Positions 17,820 through 26,656 are shown, numbered from the stretch's first letter. The stretch: DNA of 64,000 bases from Paractinoplanes brasiliensis (GCF_004362215.1 NZ_SNWR01000001.1:2420001-2484000); one strand, 5' to 3'. Notes: generated from the sequence alone by a model not told the origin. Translations and numbers: made by a program.

Positions 17820-18382
17820 GCCGGACCCCGCTGGTGGGGCACGTGCGGCAGACCGAAGAGCTGCTGCGACCGCGGCAGCGTGGCCGCCCGGGCAAGTGCC
17901 GCGGCCCGCGCCGGCTCTTCGGCCGCGACCGCGGAGACCAGTTCCGGCGAGGTCAGGGCCGCCCGCGCCGCCTCCGCGAGGTCAGAAGCCTCGACCCCGT
18001 GCGGCACGTCCTCGGCCAGTGCCCGCAGCAACCGGTGCGCCGCGAGGCCCGCGCCGGGCCGCATCGCCACGAACCCGGCCACCCGGATCACCATGGCGAG
18101 CGCATCGGCGCGGCGGCCGGCCGGCGTGACGATCCGGCGCTCGAGCGGCCAGTCGGCGAGCGCGACGAGACCCCGTACGGGGAAAAGGTCTTGATCAAGG
18201 GCCGGGCAGAGCCCGCTCGACCGGTCACGCAGCAGGGCGGCCAGGCCCGGCACCGAGAGGTCGCCGTCGAACAGGGCCGCGTGCACGTCGGCCACGAGCC
18301 GGGGCGCGGCGGGCGCACCGAGCAGCAGCAACGCGTGTCGTGCCTGCTCAGCGGTGGTGGGTAGCGTGCTCAGACCGGTCAC
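17816..18382 (-). CDS. Unknown 188-aa alanine/leucine-rich helical protein, first gene of the nuclease cassette
   Basis: Starts at GTG 18382 (VTGLSTLPTTAEQARHALLL) with GGGAG about eight bases upstream. Almost entirely helical; I see no catalytic motif, cysteine cluster or membrane segment. Sequence landmarks are 'RLVADVHAALFDGDLSVPGL' and a C-terminal 'RSQQLFGLPHVPHQRGPA'. The stop overlaps the outermost GTG of the duplicated junction, so the gene was once directly coupled to the nuclease gene. It could be a sensor or scaffold subunit, but no function can be assigned. Confidence 0.72.
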   Translation of the reverse strand: MTGLSTLPTTAEQARHALLLLGAPAAPRLVADVHAALFDGDLSVPGLAALLRDRSSGLCPALDQDLFPVRGLVALADWPLERRIVTPAGRRADALAMVIRVAGFVAMRPGAGLAAHRLLRALAEDVPHGVEASDLAEAARAALTSPELVSAVAAEEPARAAALARAATLPRSQQLFGLPHVPHQRGPA

Positions 18383-18419
18383 CGGCCGCTCTCCCTGGGG
18401 GTTCGGAAGGTCGCAGTTG

Positions 18420-18449
18420 ACTCTAGATCTTCTTACATTACGTCGGCAA
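18420..18449 (-). promoter_or_regulatory. Possible promoter of the nuclease cassette
   Basis: On the minus strand, TTGCCG (18449-18444) and TAGAGT (18425-18420) are separated by 18 bases and lie about 40 bases before the GTG at 18382. The -10 fits TAnnnT and the -35 matches TTGACA at 4 of 6. The surroundings are locally AT-rich. Prediction only. Confidence 0.35.
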
Positions 18450-18536
18450 TGTTGGGACGAGTCGCAACTTTCACTCCCGATAGCGATTAACACTCGCATA
18501 TCGGACGACCGACGTCCCGCGCGCTACGTTCGGACT

Positions 18537-18821
18537 ATGCCGAAGGCCATCTGGAACGACGAAGTGATCGCCGAGAGCGACGACACCGTGGTTGTCGAGG
18601 GAAGAATCTACTTCCCGCGCGAGTCGCTGCGCGAGGACGTGCTGGCCCCCTCCGACACCCACACGGTCTGCCCGTGGAAGGGCAAGGCCTCGTATTACAC
18701 CCTGACCTCGAACGGGCACACCACCCCCGACGCCGTCTGGTTCTATCCCGAGCCGAAACCGGACGCCGGAGTGGTGCGCGATCGCGTCGCGTTCTGGAAG
18801 GACGTGCAGCTGGAGGACTGA
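18537..18821 (+). CDS. DUF427 domain protein
   Basis: 94 aa from ATG 18537 (MPKAIWNDEVIAESDDTVVV). It has the full DUF427 pattern: WN..viAESd.tv.veG..YFP...v, then THTVCPWKGKASYYTL, then DAVWFYPEPKPDA, and a terminal RDRVAFWKDVQ. This small beta-barrel family is widespread in actinobacteria and fungi; its chemistry is not established. The longer open frame starting at 18354 lacks a plausible start and covers the divergent promoter region, so the shorter start was preferred. Confidence 0.92.
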   Translation: MPKAIWNDEVIAESDDTVVVEGRIYFPRESLREDVLAPSDTHTVCPWKGKASYYTLTSNGHTTPDAVWFYPEPKPDAGVVRDRVAFWKDVQLED

Positions 18822-18836
18822 TCGTCAGGGGGCCTG

Positions 18837-19235
18837 TCACGCGATCCGCGGGTGGGCCTCCTCGATCGAGGACACCTCGAGATAGTCCAGCATGTCCTGC
18901 TGCTCGGCGACGTCGAGCGCCCCGAACGCCTCGTAGGCGGCCGCCCGCGAGTGCTCCGTCTCGGCCGCGAGCAGGGCGATGATCCCCGACCAGGCGAGCG
19001 AGACCCGGTCGAACAGGCGGGCCCGCCGCAGCGAGGTCAGCCGGGTCAACATGGCCACCTTGGTCGCCGCGTCGTTGTCGAGGGCGATCCGGTCCGACAG
19101 TTCGAAAAGCGCCTTTCCCCGGTACGGGTGCTCGGCCTCGACCATGCGGGCCAGCTCGGCGTTGGACATCCGGTCGACCGCCGGGGCGGGACCGCGGCGC
19201 GGCAGCGCGGGGAAGTCAGCGGGCACGGCTGTCAC
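18837..19235 (-). CDS. Hypothetical helical protein co-transcribed with YbaB/EbfC protein
   Basis: 132 aa from GTG 19235; a second in-frame GTG at 19226 is possible. The start lies inside the end of the YbaB/EbfC-like gene (20-base overlap), so translation is probably coupled. The protein is alpha-helical and acidic (MSNAELARMVEAEHPYRGKA, then LFELSDRIALDNDAATKVAM), with no membrane segment. I do not recognise a characterised family. Such pairs of a YbaB-like protein and a small acidic protein occur in actinobacteria, some near type VII secretion genes, but none are visible here. Confidence 0.7.
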   Translation of the reverse strand: MTAVPADFPALPRRGPAPAVDRMSNAELARMVEAEHPYRGKALFELSDRIALDNDAATKVAMLTRLTSLRRARLFDRVSLAWSGIIALLAAETEHSRAAAYEAFGALDVAEQQDMLDYLEVSSIEEAHPRIA

Positions 19236-19563
19236 GCCCGCTCTCGAACCCGTTGCCGGGCACCTGGTGCGGCAGGGTCGGCGTGTTCTGGAACGAGGGG
19301 AACGGCGGCGCGGCCGGCATGACCGGCGACGGCGGCTCCTCCTGCGCCTCGGCGACCTGCTCGGCCAGGGCCGCCTGGGCCCGGCGCATGATCCGCAGGA
19401 TCTCGGCCGACAGGGCCTCCCCGCTGAGCAGCTGCACGCGGTCGTCGAGTCGCAGATCGGTCACCACACCGCCGCCGCCGACGGTCACGGTGACCACGCC
19501 GTCGTCGTCGGTCGCGGACGCACTCAGCGACGCAAGTCGATCCTCGAGATTTCCACTCGGCAC
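19216..19563 (-). CDS. YbaB/EbfC-family nucleoid-associated-like protein
   Basis: 115 aa from GTG 19563. The middle shows the YbaB/EbfC core: VTVTVGGGGVVTDLRLDDRV, then a long helix (ALSAEILRIMRRAQAALAEQVAEA). The C-terminal third is proline-rich. Canonical EbfC binds DNA as a tweezer-like dimer. This divergent actinobacterial subtype lacks the full N-terminal helix and is not next to dnaX/recR, so a nucleoid role is only likely. Confidence 0.72.
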   Translation of the reverse strand: MPSGNLEDRLASLSASATDDDGVVTVTVGGGGVVTDLRLDDRVQLLSGEALSAEILRIMRRAQAALAEQVAEAQEEPPSPVMPAAPPFPSFQNTPTLPHQVPGNGFESGRDSRAR

Positions 19564-19763
19564 TACTTCGTCCTCCGTTGCCGGCCTTTGTGCTCTGGCG
19601 TCCTATGAGATCACGGTCGGGCCGGGGCCTGCCGGACACCCCGTCGCTGCGCCCACGGGTCACCCGACCTGACGACCACCGTAACGGCCGCGCAACACAT
19701 GACCGCCGAGGAAAAGTCTCAAGACCACCGAACCCCGGCCGATCGAACGCGACGGAGGTGCTC

Positions 19764-21434
19764 ATGGCGCACATCGGCAGGGCCACGGACCGCGTACGGC
19801 GCGGCGTCGACGTCGACGTCGCCATGGTCTGCGCGTCGCTGATCGTGCTGATCGAACCGCTGGTGAGCCGGGACGACGGCCTGCCCGTCGGGGTGCTCGC
19901 ACTCGGCATCGTCGCGGTGGCGACCGCTGTCGTGCTCAAGGCGGCCGGCCGCCGGCCGCTCGTGCGGTACGTCCCCGTCACGGCGGCCCTGATCCTGGCG
20001 GCGGTGCGCGGACCCGACCCGGCCTGGCTGACCGTGCTCCTGGCCGGCACCATCCTGCTCCGGCAGTTCCTCGGCTCGCACACCCATCAGGGGCTGATGC
20101 GCGACCTGAACCGGCAGCGCGCGATCCTGGCCAGGCAGGCGTTCCGCGACCCGCTCACCGGCCTCGGCAACCGGACGATGTTCATGAATCACGCCAAGGA
20201 CGCGCTCGACGACGCCGACGACACCATGACCGCCGTCATCCTGTTCGACCTCGACGGCTTCAAGGACATCAACGAAACGTACGGGCACGCGGCCGGCGAC
20301 GAACTCCTCAAGATCACGGCCGAGCGGCTGAACGCGAACGTGCGCTCCAACGACACGGTGTCCCGGCTCGGCGGCGACGAGTTCGTCGTGCTGCTCCCCC
20401 GGCTCTCCGACGACCAGATCGCCGACACGGTGGCGTCGCGGATCCTGCACGACCTGCGGGAGCCGTTCGCCGTCGACGACCTGCTGCTCTCGGCCCGCGC
20501 CAGCGCCGGCATCTCGATCGCCCGCGGCGCCGAGCAGGACGTGGACTCGCTGCTGCGCGAGGCCGCCGAGGCGCTCCACCACGCCAAGGACGACGGCAAG
20601 GGGGTCGTGCGCCGGTTCGACCCGCTCCGCTTCGCCGAGGCCGCACAGCGCCGCCGCGACGAGCACGACCTGCGCCGCGCGCTCGCCGAGTGCCAGTTCG
20701 AGGTGCACTACCAGCCGATCGTCGACCTCAACGGCCAGCACACGGTGGGCGTGGAGGCCCTGGTGCGCTGGCGTCACCCCGTACGGGGTCTGCTCGCCCC
20801 CGGCGATTTCATCGACCTGACGGAATCGCTCGGCCTCATGGACAACCTCGGCCTCTGGGTGCTGCGCGAGGCATGCGTGCAGGCCGTGCAGTGGCAGCGC
20901 GCGCATCCCGGGTTCAAGCTCAACGTCAACCTGTCGGCCACCCAGCTGGCCAGTCCCGAGCTGACCGACGAGATCCGTACGGTCCTCGCCGACACCGGCA
21001 TGCCCGCCGACCTGCTGGTGCTCGAGCTGACCGAGTCGGCCGCGCTGACCGACCTGACCGAGTCGGCCCGGGTGCTCGACTCGCTCAAGACACTCGGCGT
21101 CCGCATCGCGCTCGACGACTTCGGCACCGGTTTCTCGTCGCTGAGCCACCTGGGCGCGCTGCCGGTCGACGTGGTGAAGATCGACAAGTCGTTCGTGCAG
21201 GCCATGCAGGAGTCGACGGCGAACGGCTCGGTGGCCGAGGCGGTGCTGCACATCGCCCGCACGTTCAACCTGTCGCCGGTCGCCGAGGGCGTCGAGGACG
21301 AGGTGCAGGCGGCCATGCTGCGCGACCTCGCCTGCACCCAGGCCCAGGGCTACCACTTCGCCAAGCCGATGCCGGCCGCCGAGCTGACCGGGCTGCTCGA
21401 CCGGCAGACCACGATCGTGCTAGAGCGGCGGTAG
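19764..21434 (+). CDS. Membrane-anchored GGDEF-EAL cyclic-di-GMP protein
   Basis: 556 aa from ATG 19764, nine bases after a GGAGG site. Residues 15-115 contain about three membrane segments. The GGDEF domain follows (DPLTGLGNRTMF, then SRLGGDEFVVLL with intact GGDEF). Then comes an EAL domain with VGVEALVRWRHP (intact EAL), NVNLSATQL, LELTESA, ALDDFGTGFSSL, VKIDKSFV and VAEGVED. Both catalytic signatures are complete, so the protein could make and/or degrade c-di-GMP. There is no PAS or HAMP module. Its 3' end overlaps the convergent NB-ARC gene by 15 bases. In Actinoplanes relatives c-di-GMP controls sporangium and pilus-linked development, so this gene is of interest next to the pil operon. 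Confidence 0.95.
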   Translation: MAHIGRATDRVRRGVDVDVAMVCASLIVLIEPLVSRDDGLPVGVLALGIVAVATAVVLKAAGRRPLVRYVPVTAALILAAVRGPDPAWLTVLLAGTILLRQFLGSHTHQGLMRDLNRQRAILARQAFRDPLTGLGNRTMFMNHAKDALDDADDTMTAVILFDLDGFKDINETYGHAAGDELLKITAERLNANVRSNDTVSRLGGDEFVVLLPRLSDDQIADTVASRILHDLREPFAVDDLLLSARASAGISIARGAEQDVDSLLREAAEALHHAKDDGKGVVRRFDPLRFAEAAQRRRDEHDLRRALAECQFEVHYQPIVDLNGQHTVGVEALVRWRHPVRGLLAPGDFIDLTESLGLMDNLGLWVLREACVQAVQWQRAHPGFKLNVNLSATQLASPELTDEIRTVLADTGMPADLLVLELTESAALTDLTESARVLDSLKTLGVRIALDDFGTGFSSLSHLGALPVDVVKIDKSFVQAMQESTANGSVAEAVLHIARTFNLSPVAEGVEDEVQAAMLRDLACTQAQGYHFAKPMPAAELTGLLDRQTTIVLERR

Positions 21435-23840
21435 GTCGAGGTCGGTCTCGAGCCGATCGCCCAGGGCCACTCGCGCCGGCACGGGGTGTTCCTCCCCGTA
21501 CGCCTTCAGCAACGCCGCCAGCACCTGATGGCGGGCCTCGTCGTCACCGCCCGCCAGCACCGCGTTCCAGGCGCAGGCCAGCGTGTCGGGGTGCTCGGGG
21601 CCACGGATCAGGCGGGAGCGTTGCCACGTGTCGACGGCCAGCTGCTGCCCCTGCTGCCGCTCACCCAGCCCGAACAGGTCGCTCGCGTACCCGTTGGCGC
21701 AGCTCATCGTGAACGGGTGGTCGGGGCCGACGCTGCGCCGCAAACCGCTGAGCGCCTCCTCGTCGATGCGGCGCGCCTCGGCGTACCGGCCGGTCGCCCG
21801 GATCACCCCGGCCAGCGCGGCCGCGGCGGCGAGCGTGAACGGGTGGTCGTCGCCGAGCACCGAGTGGTACCTGACCACCGCGCGTTCGAGCAGCTGGTGG
21901 GCCCGGTCGAAGTCCTCGGCCTCCCGTACGGCGTTGGCCAGCGAGACGACCGCGGCCAGCGACTCGACGTGCACCTCGCCGAAGCGCCGCCGGCTCAGCT
22001 CGACCACCGACTCGGCCAGCGGCACGGCCGACGGCAGCCCGCGCCGGCGCGCCGCCATCGCCGCGAACCGGGCCGCCCACAACGCGAAGGGATGATCCTG
22101 CTCGACCGTGCCGGGCCGCACCACGGCGATCTCGGCCGCGGCCGCGTAGTCACCGAGTCCGAACAGGTCGAACGCGAGCTCGGCCCGCGACGACAGGATC
22201 TCGGGATGCCCGTCGGCAAAGATCGCCTGGCGGTGGCGCAGGGTCTGCTCGTCGAGCGTGCGGGCGCCCCGGAAGTCGCCGAGCAGCCGCAGGTCGGCCG
22301 CGAGGTTGTTGGCGCAGCGCAGCGCGGTCGGGAAGCTCTCGCCGAACAGGCGGCGATACCGCACCAGGTTGTCGGCGTCGAGCTGGCGGGCCTGGCCGAA
22401 GTGGCCCCGGATGCGCAGGTCGGCGCCGACGCTGTTGGCCGTGGCCAGGGTCGTCTCGTCGTCGCCGCCCAGGACCTCGCGCTGGGCCCGCAGAGTCTGC
22501 GCGTTGAGCGTGCGGGCCTCGGCCGTGCGGCCCACCGCCCGCAACGCGTTGCCGAGGTGGAAGGCGGCCAGCAGGGTCTGCGTGTCGGTCTCGCCCAGCA
22601 GCTCGCGCCAGCGCGTCACGGCGGCCGAGGCGAGGTCGCGGCTGGAGTCGTAGTCGCCGCGGGCGAAGTGGTAGCGCACGCAGTTGACGACCAGCTGGCG
22701 GACCTCCTCGGCGTCCGCGCCCAGCACGTCGGAGTGGATCAGATGCGGGGTCAGCTCGGCGTAGCGCGAGCGGGTGGCCGGGTCGTCCGGGTCGCCGGGG
22801 TCGGACGCGGCCAGCATGGCCCGTACGGTGGCGAGCAGGGTCGCGTGCCGTTCCGAGCTGAGCTCCTGGCCCAGCATGCCGCGCACCAGCGGGTGCACGA
22901 GCAGGTGCTCGCCGGGCGGGTCGAGCTCGGCCAGCCCGTACCGTCCGATCAGGCGCAACGCCGCCTTGAGCCGCCGCTCGACGCGTACGGCCGGGGCCAG
23001 CTCGGGCGAGAGCGGCAGCGTGCGCGCACCCCAGAGCAGGCGCCACGAGATCGGCGCGCTGCTCAGGAAGGAACACAGTTCCAGCAGCTCGTACGCGGCC
23101 GGCGAAACAGCCCTCAGCTCGTCGGCGGCCAGGCCCCAAGCCACCCGTACGGGGGTGGGAAAGGCCAGCTCGGCCGCGCGGGTGTCGTAGCGGGCGAGGT
23201 AGTCGTCGACCGAGCGCCCGGTGGCAGCCCGTACGGCGGCGGCCAGCTCGAGGGCCATCGGCACGTCACCCAGCCGCTCCGCCAGGCGCCCGGCCGCGTC
23301 GACGCCCAGCTCAGGGGCGCGGCGGCGGAGCAGGTCGACGCTGTCGGCCCGGTCGAACACGCCGACCTGCACGGCCTGGGCCACCTCGTCCGACCAACGC
23401 GGGTTGCGGCTGGTGACCAGCACATGACCAGCCCCGCTGGGCAGGTAGGGGTTGATGTCCTCGGGGCGGTTGGCGTCCTCGAAGACGATCAGCCAGTTGC
23501 GGTACGGCTCGCCCCGGCTCAGCGCGTCCCGCACCGCGGCCAGCGTACGGTTGATGTCGCCGGATTCGGGCAGCCCGAGCCGGTGGGCCAGCCCGATCAG
23601 CGCGCCGCGGGTGCCGGCGGCCTGTTCGGACGGGATCCACCAGACGAGGTCGTAGGTCTCGGCGTAGCGGTGCGCGTATTCCGTGGCCAGCTGGGTACGC
23701 CCGGTGCCACCGAGGGGGTTGTCCTCGCTGGGCAGCAGCACCACCGGGCCGGTGCCCAGACGGGTCCGGAGCCTGCTCAGCAGGTCTTCGCGACCGACGA
23801 AACGGGGATTGCGCGGCGGCAGACCGCCCACGACCGGCAC
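21420..23840 (-). CDS. FxSxx-COOH-type NB-ARC/TPR protein with altered Walker A
   Basis: 806 aa from GTG 23840, preceded by GAGGAG. The start GGLPPRNPRFVGREDLLSRL and 'YDLVWWIPSEQAA' are characteristic of the FxSxx-COOH system TPR protein (FxsT-like). The NB-ARC ATPase follows, with WLIVFEDA (Walker B-like) and HVLVTSRNP. The C-terminal ~400 residues are tetratricopeptide repeats with recurring '(A)R.L...tL...R...G.dhP.TL' units. The P-loop reads GGTGRTQLA, so the lysine expected at position 48 is arginine. No short FxSxx-COOH peptide or radical-SAM gene is visible nearby. It may be a regulatory or STAND-type signalling protein. Confidence 0.85.
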   Translation of the reverse strand: MPVVGGLPPRNPRFVGREDLLSRLRTRLGTGPVVLLPSEDNPLGGTGRTQLATEYAHRYAETYDLVWWIPSEQAAGTRGALIGLAHRLGLPESGDINRTLAAVRDALSRGEPYRNWLIVFEDANRPEDINPYLPSGAGHVLVTSRNPRWSDEVAQAVQVGVFDRADSVDLLRRRAPELGVDAAGRLAERLGDVPMALELAAAVRAATGRSVDDYLARYDTRAAELAFPTPVRVAWGLAADELRAVSPAAYELLELCSFLSSAPISWRLLWGARTLPLSPELAPAVRVERRLKAALRLIGRYGLAELDPPGEHLLVHPLVRGMLGQELSSERHATLLATVRAMLAASDPGDPDDPATRSRYAELTPHLIHSDVLGADAEEVRQLVVNCVRYHFARGDYDSSRDLASAAVTRWRELLGETDTQTLLAAFHLGNALRAVGRTAEARTLNAQTLRAQREVLGGDDETTLATANSVGADLRIRGHFGQARQLDADNLVRYRRLFGESFPTALRCANNLAADLRLLGDFRGARTLDEQTLRHRQAIFADGHPEILSSRAELAFDLFGLGDYAAAAEIAVVRPGTVEQDHPFALWAARFAAMAARRRGLPSAVPLAESVVELSRRRFGEVHVESLAAVVSLANAVREAEDFDRAHQLLERAVVRYHSVLGDDHPFTLAAAAALAGVIRATGRYAEARRIDEEALSGLRRSVGPDHPFTMSCANGYASDLFGLGERQQGQQLAVDTWQRSRLIRGPEHPDTLACAWNAVLAGGDDEARHQVLAALLKAYGEEHPVPARVALGDRLETDLDLPPL

Positions 23841-23914
23841 GCCACGCTCCTCACGTGTTTGATGATGCCGATTACCGTACGTGGAATCACCGCCACAGTG
23901 GAAGAAGGACCGCC

Positions 23915-24229
23915 TTGCCCGACGAGTTCGTGACGAGCCTGGACAGCGACGGCCGGACAGCCACCGTGGCGCTGCACGGCGAGGTCGACGTGCTCACCGT
24001 CGACCAGGTCCGCACCGCGCTGACCGACGCGCTCGCCACCCACCCTCACCAGATCGTGGTCGACCTGTCCGGCCTCGTGTTCATCGACTCCACCGGCCTG
24101 GGCGCGCTGATCTTCGGTTTTCAGCGCGCCCGTGACGCCGGTGTCCGCTTCCGGCTGACCAACCCGTCCGCCCCGATCAAACAGATCCTGGTCCTCAGTG
24201 GCCTGCTCGAGGTCGTCGAGCTGAGCTGA
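23915..24229 (+). CDS. STAS-domain anti-sigma-factor antagonist
   Basis: 104 aa from TTG 23915 (following GAAGAAGGAC); an upstream ATG at 23855 would add 20 residues that are not STAS-like. It has the full fold: TVALHGEVDVLTVDQVRTAL, IVVDLSGLVFIDSTGLGALI with the phosphorylatable serine in the DSTG motif, and a final LLEVVEL. Unphosphorylated STAS proteins bind anti-sigma kinases and free sigma factors; the SpoIIE-type phosphatase at 13395 is a possible activator. It is read divergently from the NB-ARC gene. Confidence 0.92.
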   Translation: MPDEFVTSLDSDGRTATVALHGEVDVLTVDQVRTALTDALATHPHQIVVDLSGLVFIDSTGLGALIFGFQRARDAGVRFRLTNPSAPIKQILVLSGLLEVVELS

Positions 24230-24242
24230 GCCGGGCTCGCGG

Positions 24243-25532
24243 TCAGGCTTTCGCCACCGCCACCGCCAGCCCGATGCCCGGGGCGATCGGGCGCAGCCGC
24301 CTGCCCGCGAACAGCATCAGGCTGAGCACACTGGCCAGGATGGCGAGGGCTCCGGCGCCGTACCAGGCCCACGTGTACGCCCCCAGCTGATCGCGGACCA
24401 GCCCGGCCGAGGTGGCGGCGGCCGCGGCGCCGATCTGGTGCGCGGCGAAGACCCAGCCGAAGACGACCGCGCCGCTCTCGCCGAAGTACTCCCGGCACAG
24501 TGTGACGGTCGGCGGCACGGTCGCCACCCAGTCGAGGCCGTAGAACAGGATGAACACCAGCATGCTGGGGTGCGCGGCGGCCGCGAACAGCGACGGCAGC
24601 ACCAGCAGCGACAGGCCGCGCAGGAAGTAGTACGCCCCGAGCAGGATCCGGCTGTCGACGCGGTCGGTCAGCCAGCCCGAGAACACCGTTCCCACGATGT
24701 CGAACACGCCGACCAGGGCCAGCAGCCCGGCGGCGGTGGTCTCGGCCATGCCGTGGTCGTGCGCGGCCGGGATGAAGTGGGTGCCGACCAGCCCGTTGGT
24801 GGTCGCCCCGCAGATCGCGAACCCGCCCGCGAGCAGCCAGAACGGCCGGGTCCGGGCGGCCTGGCCGAGCGCGCGCAACGCCGTACGGGCGGCCCCCGCC
24901 GCAGCGATCGGCTTGGGTTCGGCGTACTCGCCGCCGAGCGCGCCCATGCCCAGCTCGGCCGGGTGGTCGCGCAGCCGCCACCAGACCAGCGGCACGACGA
25001 GCAGGGCGGCCACGGTGACGGTCAGCGCGGCGACGCGCCAGCCGGAGTTCTCGGTGAGCGTGGCCAGCACCGGGAGGAAGACCAGGTTGCCGGCCGCGCC
25101 CCCGGCGGTGAGCACGCCGGTCACCAGGCCGCGGTGCTTGACGAACCAGCGGCCGGCGATGGTGGCGACGAAGCCGAGGGCCATCGATCCGGTGCCGAGG
25201 CCGACGAGCACACCCCAGAGCAGGATGAGCTGCCAGCTCGACCGCATGAACACCGTCAACCCCGAGCCGGCCGCCACCAGCAGCAGGGCGGCCATCACGA
25301 CCCGGCGGATGCCGAACCGTTCCATCAGGGCGGCGGCGAACGGCGCGGTCAGGCCGTAGAGCATCAGGTTGACCGAGACGGCGGCCGAGATGGTGCCGAG
25401 CGACCAGCCGAACTCCTCGTGCAGCGGCCGGATCATGACGGACGGCGTGGCCCGGAACCCGGCCGCGCCGACCAGCGCGACGAACGCCACGGCGGCCACC
25501 AGCCAGGCGGGATGGATGCGGTACTTGGTCAC
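24243..25532 (-). CDS. MFS transporter
   Basis: 429 aa, GTG start. About 12 membrane segments are visible. Conserved MFS loops include LMERFGIRRVVM after the second helix and GRWFVKHRGLVTGV between helices 4 and 5, the latter typical of the oxalate/formate-monocarboxylate subgroup. The second half has GWLTDRVDSRILL (the repeated loop 8-9 motif). Substrate unknown; small organic acids are the best guess. It is transcribed divergently from a GlxA-type regulator 53 bp away, which may control it. Confidence 0.9.
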   Translation of the reverse strand: MTKYRIHPAWLVAAVAFVALVGAAGFRATPSVMIRPLHEEFGWSLGTISAAVSVNLMLYGLTAPFAAALMERFGIRRVVMAALLLVAAGSGLTVFMRSSWQLILLWGVLVGLGTGSMALGFVATIAGRWFVKHRGLVTGVLTAGGAAGNLVFLPVLATLTENSGWRVAALTVTVAALLVVPLVWWRLRDHPAELGMGALGGEYAEPKPIAAAGAARTALRALGQAARTRPFWLLAGGFAICGATTNGLVGTHFIPAAHDHGMAETTAAGLLALVGVFDIVGTVFSGWLTDRVDSRILLGAYYFLRGLSLLVLPSLFAAAAHPSMLVFILFYGLDWVATVPPTVTLCREYFGESGAVVFGWVFAAHQIGAAAAATSAGLVRDQLGAYTWAWYGAGALAILASVLSLMLFAGRRLRPIAPGIGLAVAVAKA

Positions 25533-25585
25533 GAGAGAGATTCTGCGTTCTTCCGTACGAGCGGACGAGTGGCCGGGAGGCCATC

Positions 25586-26581
25586 ATGCGCAAGAATCAG
25601 GCCATGTCCTCTCGACACACGATTGCCGTCCTGCCGCTCGACGGCGTGGTGGCGTTCGACCTCGGCACGGCCACACAGGTGTTCAACGCGGCCCGCCGCG
25701 CCGACAAGACGAAGCTGTACGACATCCTGGTCTGTGGCACCGGCCCGGTCCGCAGCACGGCCGGGTTCACGATCGTCCCCGATCACGACCTGAGCGTCCT
25801 CGAGGTCGCCGACACGGTTGTGGTGCCGGGCGTCGACGCCGGGAGCACCGTGACCGACGGGACTCTGCGGGACGACGTACGGGAAGCTCTGCGGAACGCC
25901 GCCGCCCGGGGCGCCCGCATCGTCTCGATCTGCACCGGCGCTTCCGTGCTGGCCGCGGCGGGGCTGCTCGACGGCCGCCCGGCCGCCACCCACTGGCTGT
26001 GGGGCGAACGCATCGGCCGGCTCTATCCCCGGGTGCGGTGGAACCTCGACGTGCTCTTCGTCGACGACGGCGACGTGCTCACCTCGGCCGGGGTGGGCGC
26101 CGGCGCCGACCTCTGCCTGCACATCGTGCGCAGCGACCACGGCGCCGAGGTGGCCAACCGCGCGGCCCGCCGCTGCGTGCTGCCGCCCTGGCGCGACGGC
26201 GGCCAGGCCCAGTTCATCGAGCGCCCGGTGCCGCACTCCGACGGCACGGGCACCGCGCCGACCCGGGCCTGGGCTCTCGACCGGCTGGCCGAGCCGGTGG
26301 GACTGGAGGAGATGGCGGAGCACGCCCGGATGAGCGTGCGTACCTTCACCCGGCGGTTCCGCGAGGAGACCGGCACGAGCCCGCGGCAGTGGATCCTGCG
26401 GCAGCGCATCGCCCACGCTCAGGTTCTGCTGGAGTCGACCGATCTGGGAGTGGAGGTGGTGGCCCGGCGCTCGGGCCTGGGCAGCGCCACCGCGCTGCGG
26501 CAGCACCTGCAGGCGGCCATCGGCGTGGCGCCCACGGCATACCGGCGAACATTCCGCCAGCCGGTGCGAATTACATCATAA
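25586..26581 (+). CDS. GlxA-family transcriptional regulator (DJ-1/PfpI + AraC HTH)
   Basis: 331 aa; ATG 25586, with ATG 25604 also possible. The N-terminal amidotransferase-like domain (HTIAVLPLDGVVAFDLGTAT) includes the nucleophile-elbow-like RIVSICTGASVLAAAGLLDG and the AATHWLW segment. The C-terminal AraC-type double HTH begins LEEMAEHARMSVRTFTRRFR and ends 'SGLGSATALRQHLQAAIGVA'. Members act as DNA-binding regulators whose DJ-1 domain senses a ligand. Its divergent partner is the MFS transporter. Confidence 0.93.
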   Translation: MRKNQAMSSRHTIAVLPLDGVVAFDLGTATQVFNAARRADKTKLYDILVCGTGPVRSTAGFTIVPDHDLSVLEVADTVVVPGVDAGSTVTDGTLRDDVREALRNAAARGARIVSICTGASVLAAAGLLDGRPAATHWLWGERIGRLYPRVRWNLDVLFVDDGDVLTSAGVGAGADLCLHIVRSDHGAEVANRAARRCVLPPWRDGGQAQFIERPVPHSDGTGTAPTRAWALDRLAEPVGLEEMAEHARMSVRTFTRRFREETGTSPRQWILRQRIAHAQVLLESTDLGVEVVARRSGLGSATALRQHLQAAIGVAPTAYRRTFRQPVRITS

Positions 26582-26591
26582 TATTCCGGAT

Positions 26592-26619
26592 CTCAGCTTT
26601 GGTCCGTGACACCCGATAG
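26592..26619 (+). promoter_or_regulatory. FliA-like promoter upstream of pilB
   Basis: CTCA (26592-26595) is followed after 16 bases by CCCGATAG (26612-26619), close to the flagellar sigma consensus (TAAA/CTCA - N15-17 - GCCGATAA or GCCGAA). The likely start site is about 30 bases before the pilB ATG. Inferred from sequence only. Confidence 0.5.
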
Positions 26620-26656
26620 GCATAAGCACGCACGTTTTGCCTAGAACAAGGATGTC

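Noticed and set aside
19719..21356. 545-codon frame opposite the GGDEF-EAL gene
   Set aside because: Antisense shadow; GGDEF and EAL motifs fix the coding strand.
21486..23933. 815-codon open frame opposite the NB-ARC/TPR gene
   Set aside because: No domain, Arg/Gln/Val-rich; the opposite strand has clear NB-ARC and TPR motifs.
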